Source: Pseudocalidococcus sp964653145 (lineage in GTDB: Bacteria; Cyanobacteriota; Cyanobacteriia; Thermosynechococcales; Thermosynechococcaceae). From it: a stretch of 64,000 nt of DNA. Below the pieces are notes generated by a model that was not told the DNA's origin, ran no database searches, and worked only from the letters and a program-made list of their open reading frames with translations. Position numbers and translations under genes: made by a program. Each line of letters starts with the position of its first letter. The stretch's first letter is position 1. This document shows, piece by piece, positions 57,017 through 64,000 of this stretch. The stretch lies in the NCBI GenBank assembly GCA_964653145.1, contig CAZZCG010000008.1, positions 65,099 to 129,098 of the forward strand. Direction: 5' to 3'.

Positions 57017-58501
57017 TTAGCGCAACACTAAGAACTCCTTGATCCGACCTTTAACCCAGGCCAGGAGATCGTTGCGTTCCATGGATTTCAGAAATCCCAT
57101 GGACTCTAGAGCTTGCCGGATAGGTGCGTAGAATTCCCGTTCACTGATCATCTCTTGAGTGACGATTTCGGCAAAATAGGGCGCAACTTTTAGGAGAGTT
57201 TCTAGCTGCTTCTTCGGAATGATGAAAACATGACAATCTGTAAGGGCGCGGGCATCAACAATATAGGGCAGATTCAGTAACACAGGAACTTCCCCAAACA
57301 TTTCCCCTGGGTGGTATAGCCGTAAACGCCGATTAAGCTTATGGGAAAATGCCTCAACCTCCCCGGAAAGTAGAACATAAAGCGAATCTGCTGTTTCCTC
57401 TTCACGAAACAGAAAGGAATTCACTGGGAGAAACTTACGATAGCCGGCCTGGATAATCATCAATAAACTCAGTTCATTGCAGGTTTGAAAGTAGGGAATT
57501 TTTTTTAAGCATTCTTTTAAGGTAAAAGGGGGCAAAGTTTCACTACAGCTTACTGAACTCAAGGATTGATCCCCAGGATTTGCGGTATGGCTGTGGTTTG
57601 GGCTACCAGGCCAGGGTTCTGTATGTGTTAATTCCGGAGATGGTGTCGTTGGGCGTAGGGTTTCTGGATTTCTCAGCCACAAATCCCGCTGGGGAAAAGG
57701 TATTTCAATCCCGGCCTGGTGAAAGTGATAGTTGATCGTAAAGTTAAGGGCACTTTTAATACTTAAAGCATCATCAATTCGATCCACCCAGGCCCAAACT
57801 TCAAAATCAAGGGCACTATCGCCAAAGGATTTGAAAATAACACGTGGTAACGGATCCCGTTTTACGGCAGGATGACTATTAATCGCATAAAGCAATGTTT
57901 CTGTGACTAAAATTGGGTCGGAGTTGTAGGCCACACTAATCGGTAAGTGAATTCGTCCAGAAAAATCATGATAGCTCCAGTTTAAGACTTCATTAGTGGT
58001 TAAAGCACTGTTGGGTAAAACCACATCACCGCCATCAAAGGTTGTAATAATTGTCGAGCGCATCGAAATTTCTTTGATGTACCCCGCCAGGCCATTGAAT
58101 TCAACATAATCCCCCACTTGAAGTTTGTCTTCAATCAATAGGGTTACACCACTCACCAGGTTTTTTGTTATATCTTGTAAGCCTAAACCAATTCCCACCC
58201 CCAGCCCCCCCAGCACCACTGCCAAGGAGGTAATATCCAGGCCATACAGTTGCAAAATGATAAAAGCAACGATACTAGCTAGACCATAGGTGACGAAGGT
58301 GGCAATAACTACACTATTACCCCGACTAATTCCGAGCTTCAGGAGCAACCAGTGGCGAAGAAATTTCTTGCAATAAATGACTCCGATCACGAGCAGAATC
58401 AAGGTAAAGGCTAAACTAACCAGCCAAGCCAGGGAAATTCCTTGATTGCCTAGTTGAAAAAAAGTCCGATTCCAAATATTACTCAGGTTAGAGAAGTTCA
58501 T
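57017..58501 (-). CDS. MscS-type mechanosensitive channel with cyclic-nucleotide-binding domain
   Basis: A 494-residue membrane protein of the bCNG (cyclic-nucleotide-regulated MscS) type. Three hydrophobic helices (about 20-45, 65-85, 92-112) precede the MscS pore and beta domain: LAVVLGGLGVGIGLGLQDITKNLVSG, IEDKLQVGDYVEFNGLAGYIKEISMRSTIITTFDGGDVVLPNS. After a Pro/Ser-rich linker, a cNMP-binding domain (about 345-460) has ETADSLYVLLSGEVEAFSHKLN, RLYHPGEMFGEVPVLLNLPYIVDARALTDCHVFIIPK. It probably lies in the plasma membrane and couples osmotic tension to cyclic-nucleotide levels. The start MNFSNLSN fits. Confidence 0.9.
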   Translation of the reverse strand: MNFSNLSNIWNRTFFQLGNQGISLAWLVSLAFTLILLVIGVIYCKKFLRHWLLLKLGISRGNSVVIATFVTYGLASIVAFIILQLYGLDITSLAVVLGGLGVGIGLGLQDITKNLVSGVTLLIEDKLQVGDYVEFNGLAGYIKEISMRSTIITTFDGGDVVLPNSALTTNEVLNWSYHDFSGRIHLPISVAYNSDPILVTETLLYAINSHPAVKRDPLPRVIFKSFGDSALDFEVWAWVDRIDDALSIKSALNFTINYHFHQAGIEIPFPQRDLWLRNPETLRPTTPSPELTHTEPWPGSPNHSHTANPGDQSLSSVSCSETLPPFTLKECLKKIPYFQTCNELSLLMIIQAGYRKFLPVNSFLFREEETADSLYVLLSGEVEAFSHKLNRRLRLYHPGEMFGEVPVLLNLPYIVDARALTDCHVFIIPKKQLETLLKVAPYFAEIVTQEMISEREFYAPIRQALESMGFLKSMERNDLLAWVKGRIKEFLVLR

Positions 58502-58527
58502 CCGTTATTAGACCCACTACGGTGTGA

Positions 58528-59007
58528 TTATGGCTGCGTTGGATTGCCTAATTGCACAAGAAGTTCAGGGGAAACTAACTCATCAATGGTTTGAGACACG
58601 TTCCAGGCCTGGGGAAATGTCACGTCAGGATAATCTGCATGAACTTCTGTTAGGGCATCATCCCAAATCTCAGAAAGTTGCCCGTGAGCATAGTTTTTTA
58701 AGCTGGGAGAATCTTTTAGGATTTGCCGGAGTTGTGGCTGTTGTTCTCGAATTGTAGCCTCCCAACCTCGGTAATCTGGCACAGACGGAATGTAAAGACG
58801 TTTTAGATAATGACACACTAGGACAAACAGGCGACTTTTTAACTCCCGCCGTTCTCGATTAGCCAAGCTTTCAATTTCCTCGATTAAGTTATCAATATCT
58901 AACTCATTAAAATTGCGTTGTTTGAGTCTTGTGATTGTTTCTTGATACCACAGCACTAAATCCTGTTCATAGAGATCGGTGGCAATTCGGGTAGGAGTGA
59001 GAGTCAT
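58528..59007 (-). CDS. DUF29 protein, copy 1
   Basis: A 159-residue protein of the DUF29 family, very common in cyanobacteria and of unknown function. The start MTLTPTRIATDLYEQDLVLWYQ is the canonical beginning. LKQRNFNELDIDNLIEEIESLANRERREL follows; the C-terminal half has YRGWEATIREQQPQLRQILKDSPSLKNYAHGQLSEIWDDALTEV and TIDELVSPELLVQL. It is paired with a near-copy 113 bases upstream, arising from local tandem duplication. Both copies are intact and divergent mainly in their C-terminal halves. Confidence 0.9.
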   Translation of the reverse strand: MTLTPTRIATDLYEQDLVLWYQETITRLKQRNFNELDIDNLIEEIESLANRERRELKSRLFVLVCHYLKRLYIPSVPDYRGWEATIREQQPQLRQILKDSPSLKNYAHGQLSEIWDDALTEVHADYPDVTFPQAWNVSQTIDELVSPELLVQLGNPTQP

Positions 59008-59107
59008 GAAACCTCCCTTGAGTGATATCTTCGATGAACTGGAATGCTATGAATCATGATAAGGCAGGGATTTAACCTCAGTGTTTGCAGATTAAGCTAC
59101 CAGAAGC
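59008..59107 (-). repeat. tandem-repeat leader upstream of DUF29 copy 1
   Basis: About 100 bases upstream of copy 1 resemble the leader upstream of copy 2 (about 59600-59704). Shared stretches include TCTTCGATGAACTGGAA, GGCAGAGACTT-type and CAGGGATT segments. It shows that the duplication included the promoter region. Confidence 0.75.
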
Positions 59108-59119
59108 AGAGACTTCAGA

Positions 59120-59599
59120 TTATGGCTCCCTTTGATGAGGTAACCTCAGGAGTAATTCCGGGGAAACTAGTTCATCAATCGTTCGAGTCAAGTCCCAGGC
59201 CTGGGGTAGTTTCACATCAGGATAATTTGCTTTTACGTCTTCAAGCGCATCATTCCAGGCCTGATCAAAAACGCTATGGGCATAACTTTTCAAACTTGGA
59301 GATTGCTGAAAAATCCGCCGGAGTTGCTTTTGCTGCTCACGAATGGTGTTTTCCCAGCCTTGATAATCAAGTTTTGAATTAACATAAAGTCGTTTCAATA
59401 TGTGAGCGACAAGAACATCTAACCGACTCAAGAGTTCTCGCCGTTCTCGATTAGCCAAGCTTTGAATTTCCTCGATTAAATTATCAGTATCTAACTCATT
59501 AAAATCGCGTTGTTTGAGTCTTGTGATTGTTTCTTGATACCACAGCACTAAATCCTGTTCATAGAGACCAGTGGCAATTTGAGTGGGCGTGAGGGTCAT
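59120..59599 (-). CDS. DUF29 protein, copy 2
   Basis: A 159-residue DUF29 protein almost identical to copy 1 over the first 56 residues (five substitutions), then diverging to moderate similarity (LSRLDVLVAHILKRLYVNSKLDYQGWENTIREQQKQLRRIFQQSPSLK). Matching upstream sequence also precedes each copy (about 59008-59107 against 59600-59704), so the duplication unit is the gene with its leader. The M16 peptidase gene follows on the other strand. Function unknown. Confidence 0.9.
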   Translation of the reverse strand: MTLTPTQIATGLYEQDLVLWYQETITRLKQRDFNELDTDNLIEEIQSLANRERRELLSRLDVLVAHILKRLYVNSKLDYQGWENTIREQQKQLRRIFQQSPSLKSYAHSVFDQAWNDALEDVKANYPDVKLPQAWDLTRTIDELVSPELLLRLPHQREP

Positions 59600-59704
59600 G
59601 TAGCCTCGCTTGGGTGATGTCTTCGATGAACTGGAAAGCTATGAACCATCATAGAACAGGGATTCATGCTCGGTCTTTACGGATTAAGTCACCAGAGGCA
59701 GAGA
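59600..59704 (-). repeat. tandem-repeat leader upstream of DUF29 copy 2
   Basis: The partner of 59008-59107. Similarity is high near the gene start and degrades outward. No further copy was found. Confidence 0.75.
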
Positions 59705-59767
59705 CTTTAGAGATAATTAAAAGAATCCTGAGCTACCAATTATTGCCCCCCACACTGTTTTTCCCCT

Positions 59768-62431
59768 ATGCCCTCAACTCTTGCTTCTGTGTCTCTGACC
59801 ACCAACGTGATTAAAACTGAGCTCGACAATGGCCTGGTGGTGCTGCTCAAGGAAATCCCGACGGCCCCAGTCGTGAGTTTGCAGGTGTGGTATCGGGTGG
59901 GTTCCGCTCAAGAAGCCCCAGGCCAAAACGGGATTGCCCACCAACTCGAACATTTAATGTTTAAGGGAACCCAAAGTCGGCCAATTCAGTTCGGACAGTT
60001 ATTTAGTGCGATTGGCAGCCAGACAAATGCCTTTACCAGCTATGACATGACGGCCTATTTCCATACCGTGCGGGCGAGTCAGTTGGAGCCATTGTTGATC
60101 TTGGAAGCGGATCGGATGGTGAACACGGATATTTCCCCCGATCAACTCAGCAGTGAAAAACGGGTGGTGATTTCCGAGTTACAGGGCTATGAAAACAGTC
60201 CCGAATATCGCCTCAGCCGCACCTTAATGAATACACTCTATCCAGAACATGCCTATGGGTTGCCGGTGGGGGGGACGGTGGCTGATGTGGAGAGTTTTAG
60301 CTTAGAGGCAGTGCAAAATTACTATCGCCAGTTTTATCGCCCGGACAATGCCGTGATTGTGATTACCGGAGATATGGAAGCCGGGGCTACATTGCAACTG
60401 GTCAAGGATATTTTTGGGGACATTCCTAAACCGAGTTCTCCCTTACCAATTCATAAACCTGCTACCCCTCATCCCGGCCCTATTCCCGAAAAGCCCATTA
60501 TTCTCTCAGAACCCGGCAGCGCGCCTCTCCTCCAAATTTTGTATCCCCTCCCGGCCTGGGATCATCCGGATTTTGCTGCGATTGAGGTTTTAGATGCTAT
60601 TTTGACCGCTGGCCGGAGTTCGCGGTTGTATCAAGCTCTGGTGGAAACCGGACTAGCCAGTTCTGTCAGTGCCTATGCTGCGGGACTCCAGGCCGGGGGT
60701 TGGTATGAAGTCGATGCGGTCGCCACATTAGAAACCAGTCTCGAAGAAATTTTAGAAGTACTCCAGGCCGAGATTGCTCAAATCCAAACCGAGTTAGTTA
60801 CCCCAGAGGAACTTGATCAAGCCAAAACCCAACTCCAGGCCCACTTTATTTTGCGAAACCGGGATATTGATAGCCAGGCCGGACAGTTAGCCTACGATCA
60901 AGTTGTCACCGGGGACTACCACTTCAGCGAAAAATTGCTCACCCGAATCACCCAAGTCACGGCGGTGGACATTCAACGGGTCGCCCAAACCTATCTGGTT
61001 TCCGAAAAAGCAGTCCAAGGACAATTCATTCCCAGCGAACTGACAGCAACACCGCCCCAGGCCAGTGGGATGCAAACCAGTGAAGATTTTAGCCCTGGAA
61101 TTCCTGTTGATCCGGCCGAAGTTGCCCAATTTTTGCCGCCTGTCACCCACGAGCCGCCCCACTCCCACCAGGCTTTGCCGGAAAAATTCACCCTCAGCAA
61201 TGGTTTACGAGTTCTCTTGTTACGGGATACCAGTACGCCCACGGTGACCTTAAGCGGCCATACTCAAGCTGGAACCGCCTACGATCTCCAAACCAAACCA
61301 GGAGTCGCCAGTCTAACCGCAGATAATGTTGGCAATGGGACAAAAACCAAAACCGCCTTAGAACTAGCCCAAACCTTAGAGTCCCACGGGGCTGGCCTGG
61401 AGTTGGCGGCATTTCGGGAAGGAGTGGATTTAGATGGCTATGCCCTGTCTCCTGATTTGAACTTACTGTTAGAAACCTTGGCGGATATTCTTCAAAATGC
61501 CACATTCCCAGATGCTGAATTTAGTCGCAGCCGTCAACGGGCCTTAACAGATTTGCAAATGGATTTAGATGATCCCAATCGGGTGGCGCGGCGAGTGTTT
61601 CAACAAACCATTTACCCCAGTGATCATCCCCTCCATTCCTTTCCCACCCTCGAAAGTCTCCAGGCCATTTCCCGTGAGGATTTAATTCGGTTCTATCAGC
61701 AGCAATACACCCCAGAAAACACCATTTTGACCTTGGTGGGAAACTTTGAAATTGATGCCGTTTTAGCTGAATTAGAAGATCTGTTCGGGGCCTGGGAAAA
61801 TAACTCAGAATCCCTCAATCTGGCGGCTTCCGAGGTTGAATTACCTGCCCACAATTCCTTTAATAACCCTGTCTTACCGGGTAAAACCCAGGCCATTACC
61901 TACTTAGGACATCAGGGCATTGAACGGCGGGATTCCAGATTTTACGCAGCCTTACTTTTGAATCACATCCTCGGTGGAGATACCTTAGCCAGTCGCTTGG
62001 GTGTGGAAATTCGGGATCGGCTCGGTTTGACCTACGGAATTTACAGTTACTTTGCGGCGGGTCAACATCCCGGCCCCTTTGTGATTCAAATGCAAACTGC
62101 TGCGGAAGATACGCCCCAAGCCATTACCGCGACCCTCTCTCTCCTGAAACAACTCAAAGAATCTGGGATCACCGAAGCAGAACTGGCCGCTGCCAAACGC
62201 ACTTTGATGAATAGTCACCCGGTGGATTTAGCTAACTTAGATCAGTTGGCCCGATCAATTTTGGCCCAGGAAGTTATTGGTTTACCGACCACTGAAATTC
62301 GGGATTTTCCCAACCATTTAGCAGCGGTGATGTTGGATGATCTACAGCAGGTGATTCAAGACTTAATTCATCCGGAGCAGATGGTCATTGTCTCGGCGGG
62401 GCCTGGGGTAGCTGTACCAGAGTTGTTGTGA
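59768..62431 (+). CDS. two-domain M16 (insulinase/pitrilysin) peptidase
   Basis: An 887-residue zinc peptidase. The first M16 domain carries the inverted zinc motif HQLEHLMFKGT (HxxEH, about residues 58-62). A downstream Glu lies in VVISELQGYENSPEYRLSRT (about residues 137-140), and LYPEHAYGLPVGGTVADVESF follows. The second domain begins about residue 475 (LPEKFTLSNGLRVLLLRDTSTPTVTLSGHTQAGTAYD) and lacks HxxEH, as expected for the inactive half that completes the chamber. FAAGQHPGPFVIQMQTAAEDT is a typical late motif. ATG 59768 gives a short, non-hydrophobic start, so a cytoplasmic enzyme is likely. The substrate is unknown. Confidence 0.93.
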   Translation: MPSTLASVSLTTNVIKTELDNGLVVLLKEIPTAPVVSLQVWYRVGSAQEAPGQNGIAHQLEHLMFKGTQSRPIQFGQLFSAIGSQTNAFTSYDMTAYFHTVRASQLEPLLILEADRMVNTDISPDQLSSEKRVVISELQGYENSPEYRLSRTLMNTLYPEHAYGLPVGGTVADVESFSLEAVQNYYRQFYRPDNAVIVITGDMEAGATLQLVKDIFGDIPKPSSPLPIHKPATPHPGPIPEKPIILSEPGSAPLLQILYPLPAWDHPDFAAIEVLDAILTAGRSSRLYQALVETGLASSVSAYAAGLQAGGWYEVDAVATLETSLEEILEVLQAEIAQIQTELVTPEELDQAKTQLQAHFILRNRDIDSQAGQLAYDQVVTGDYHFSEKLLTRITQVTAVDIQRVAQTYLVSEKAVQGQFIPSELTATPPQASGMQTSEDFSPGIPVDPAEVAQFLPPVTHEPPHSHQALPEKFTLSNGLRVLLLRDTSTPTVTLSGHTQAGTAYDLQTKPGVASLTADNVGNGTKTKTALELAQTLESHGAGLELAAFREGVDLDGYALSPDLNLLLETLADILQNATFPDAEFSRSRQRALTDLQMDLDDPNRVARRVFQQTIYPSDHPLHSFPTLESLQAISREDLIRFYQQQYTPENTILTLVGNFEIDAVLAELEDLFGAWENNSESLNLAASEVELPAHNSFNNPVLPGKTQAITYLGHQGIERRDSRFYAALLLNHILGGDTLASRLGVEIRDRLGLTYGIYSYFAAGQHPGPFVIQMQTAAEDTPQAITATLSLLKQLKESGITEAELAAAKRTLMNSHPVDLANLDQLARSILAQEVIGLPTTEIRDFPNHLAAVMLDDLQQVIQDLIHPEQMVIVSAGPGVAVPELL

Positions 62432-62447
62432 TTACAAGGAGGCGTCC

Positions 62448-62816
62448 ATGAGTTTAATCGGCAATATTATTTGGTTAATCTTTGGTGGGTTTATCAGTGG
62501 TGTAGGTTATATCATTGGGGGATTAAGTCTTTGCTTAACGATTATTGGGATTCCCTTTGGTCTCAAAGCCATTCAATTGGGGCTAAGCACCTTTCTTCCC
62601 TTTGGCAAGGAAGTCGTTGAACATCCCGACGCCAACAGTACCCTGGCAATGATTTTTAATATTATTTGGTTGATTGTCTTCGGCTGGGGAATTGCCTTAA
62701 ACCACCTCTTGTGGGGGCTGATCATGGCGATTACAATTGTCGGCTTACCCTTTGCCAAGCAACACTTTAAACTGATGATTTTAGCTTTGTTACCGTTTGG
62801 ACGAGAATTCAACTGA
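62448..62816 (+). CDS. YccF-domain membrane protein
   Basis: A 122-residue protein of the YccF family: two copies of a short membrane domain, GGLSLCLTIIGIPFGLKAIQLG and LIMAITIVGLPFAKQHFKL, each with a central IGIPF/VGLPF motif, and four hydrophobic segments in total. Length is typical. The role in bacteria is unknown (an inner membrane protein in E. coli). It starts 16 bases after the M16 gene on the same strand and may share its transcript. A GGAGG ribosome-binding site precedes ATG 62448. It converges with purM six bases later. Confidence 0.9.
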   Translation: MSLIGNIIWLIFGGFISGVGYIIGGLSLCLTIIGIPFGLKAIQLGLSTFLPFGKEVVEHPDANSTLAMIFNIIWLIVFGWGIALNHLLWGLIMAITIVGLPFAKQHFKLMILALLPFGREFN

Positions 62817-62822
62817 GCCCAA

Positions 62823-63845
62823 CTATTGGGGTAAACCAATTAATTCTCCGTGTCCAGGAACCACCTCACCGATGATATCAGCTTGAAGGTTCTGGGCCTG
62901 GAAAATTTTTTGGGCTTCCGGGGCCTGGTCTGGGGGAACAACCACACAGAACCCAATCCCCATATTGAAGGTCTCAAACATCGCTGCAGCACTGACTCCT
63001 CCCTCGGCGGCCAACCAAGTGAAAAGGTGGGGAGTTTGCCAGGCCCCAGTATCAATCGCAACACTCTGTCCCGCAGCTAAACAACGGGGTAAATTTTCCG
63101 GCAATCCCCCGCCAGTGACATGGGCCATGCCATGAATATCTAGGCCAGCCTTGAGGGCCACTTGAATCGGAGCCACATAGAGTTGAGTTGGGGTTAGGAA
63201 TATCTCCCCTAAGGTTTGCGGCCCAAGTTCAGCCACGGAATCCTGCCAGGCCCACTGCTTAGTTTCAATAATCCGCCGCACAAGACTAAAGCCATTGCTG
63301 TGGACACCACTACTCCCCAGGCCAATCACCATGTCGCCAATTTCCGGACGTAAAGACAGCCGTTCTTTTTCAACAATACCCACACAAAAACCAGCTAAAT
63401 CGTACTCCCCCGGTTGATAAAAACCTGGCATTTCCGCAGTTTCGCCGCCCAGTAACGTACACCCCACCGCTTGGCAAGCCGTCGTAATGCCCTTAACCAC
63501 ATCCACCAAGGCTTCTGGCTCTAACTTCCCCGTGGCTAAATAGTCCAAGAAAAATAGGGGTTCAGCACCAGAGGTGAGAATATCATTGACGCACATGGCC
63601 ACGAGGTCAATCCCAATCGAGTCATGGATTCCCATGGCCTGGGCAATTTTAAGTTTGGTACCAACGCCATCGGTTCCGGAAACTAAAACTGGCTGACGGT
63701 ATCCTATGGGCAATTCAAAATACCCAGCAAAGCCCCCCAAGCCCCCCAAGACTTCTGTCCGTTGAGTTCTAGCCACTAGGCCCCGAATCTGCTGGACAAA
63801 ATCTCGCCCGGCCTGGACATCAACCCCTGCTTCCCGATAATCCAT
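62823..63845 (-). CDS. purM: phosphoribosylformylglycinamidine cyclo-ligase (AIR synthetase)
   Basis: A 340-residue purine biosynthesis enzyme that closes the imidazole ring of AIR using ATP. MDYREAGVDVQAGRDFVQQIRGL is the standard start. PVLVSGTDGVGTKLKIAQAMGIHDSIGIDLVAMCVNDILTSGAEPLFFLDYLATGKLEPE is the core. LLGGETAEMPGFYQPGEYDLAGFCVGIVEKE and GMAHVTGGGLPENLPRCL follow. It is complete. About 110 bases separate it from the partial tRNA at the window end. Confidence 0.96.
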   Translation of the reverse strand: MDYREAGVDVQAGRDFVQQIRGLVARTQRTEVLGGLGGFAGYFELPIGYRQPVLVSGTDGVGTKLKIAQAMGIHDSIGIDLVAMCVNDILTSGAEPLFFLDYLATGKLEPEALVDVVKGITTACQAVGCTLLGGETAEMPGFYQPGEYDLAGFCVGIVEKERLSLRPEIGDMVIGLGSSGVHSNGFSLVRRIIETKQWAWQDSVAELGPQTLGEIFLTPTQLYVAPIQVALKAGLDIHGMAHVTGGGLPENLPRCLAAGQSVAIDTGAWQTPHLFTWLAAEGGVSAAAMFETFNMGIGFCVVVPPDQAPEAQKIFQAQNLQADIIGEVVPGHGELIGLPQ

Positions 63846-63955
63846 AATTGCGCCTATTCCTTGGACTGCCCGTTCGCTTTTTAGCTTCTCATGTCTCTGG
63901 GATAAGCAATCTGGAAAGATTCTGACATCTTGGTCTGGTCAAAACATACTAAAAA

Positions 63956-64000
63956 AGCGGACGATGGGACTCGAACCCACGACGTTTAGCTTGGGAAGCT
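63956..64000 (-). tRNA. tRNA-Gly (CCC anticodon), 3' part
   Basis: Partial tRNA cut by the window edge; the 5' half is outside. Visible on the minus strand are the anticodon loop TTCCCAA with flanking AGC/GCT stem, a T arm reading GGGTTCGAGTCCC, and the acceptor strand CGTCCGC followed by T (U73, usual for bacterial tRNA-Gly). A run of T directly follows. The CCC anticodon is read from the loop; the missing 5' half prevents complete verification. Confidence 0.8.

Overview
The window is a stretch of cyanobacterial chromosome. It carries ndhF and ndhD (photosynthetic NDH-1), petB, petD and the 29-residue petN (cytochrome b6f), light-dependent protochlorophyllide reductase, ctpA, cphB-cphA (cyanophycin), a cyanobacterial-type Fur, and several cyanobacterial families of unknown function (DUF2808, DUF6515, DUF29, DUF1822-like, an LpxB-related glycosyltransferase). 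A unicellular lineage is plausible, but species cannot be fixed from sequence alone. The classical HIP1 octamer GCGATCGC was seen once. A different palindrome, CCAGGCCTGG, and its half sites CCAGGCC/GGCCTGG recur throughout.

Layout. 1-5.6 kb: tail of rsmH, a vapBC toxin-antitoxin pair, ndhF-ndhD, and a NarL-type response regulator. 5.7-8.05 kb: two exported proteins and hisH. 8.05-10.9 kb: an accessory patch with a decayed toxin-antitoxin copy, a DOPA-dioxygenase-like gene, the intact version of the same toxin-antitoxin pair, and a DUF4926/DUF6883 pair. 10.9-13.9 kb: CBS protein, aroH, SppA-like peptidase, and a phytase-like esterase lipoprotein. 13.98-17.3 kb: a four-gene pseudopilin operon. 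17.5-24.4 kb: cobK, fur, DUF2808, an S66 carboxypeptidase, hydrolases, petN, and an HD hydrolase. 24.4-25.35 kb: an AT-rich acyltransferase that looks acquired. 25.5-28.1 kb: ctpA divergent from petB-petD, closed by a terminator.

28.2-32.3 kb: a multi-domain GGDEF regulator convergent with rimP-nusA-ylxR, whose leader holds two terminator-like hairpins. 32.6-34.5 kb: argD with a two-gene toxin-antitoxin-like cassette apparently inserted at its 3' end, leaving a displaced 45-bp argD tail. 34.7-38.3 kb: a tightly overlapping operon (LpxB-like, CPBP protease, gamma-glutamyltransferase). 38.4-39.0 kb: a higBA-like pair. 39.4-44.9 kb: por, dnaN, VanW, a Holliday-resolvase-like protein, and SpoIID. 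44.9-46.3 kb: an atypical OmpR-type regulator, tRNA-Trp, rplS. 46.6-50.3 kb: cphB-cphA. 51.2-54.8 kb: an AraC regulator and a sigma-factor-like/DUF1822-like gene pair. 55-64 kb: cysteine desulfurase, smpB, cNMP-gated MscS channel, tandem DUF29 duplicates, M16 peptidase, YccF, purM, and a partial tRNA-Gly.

Core functions (photosynthetic electron transport, translation, nitrogen storage) are interleaved with small accessory insertions that are mostly toxin-antitoxin-like. The observations most worth following up are the argD-targeting cassette, the sigma-like/DUF1822 pair, the tandem-terminator leader of rimP-nusA, the paralogous living and dead toxin-antitoxin pairs, and the abundant CCAGGCCTGG palindrome. 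All family names rest on reading the translations; no database search was run.
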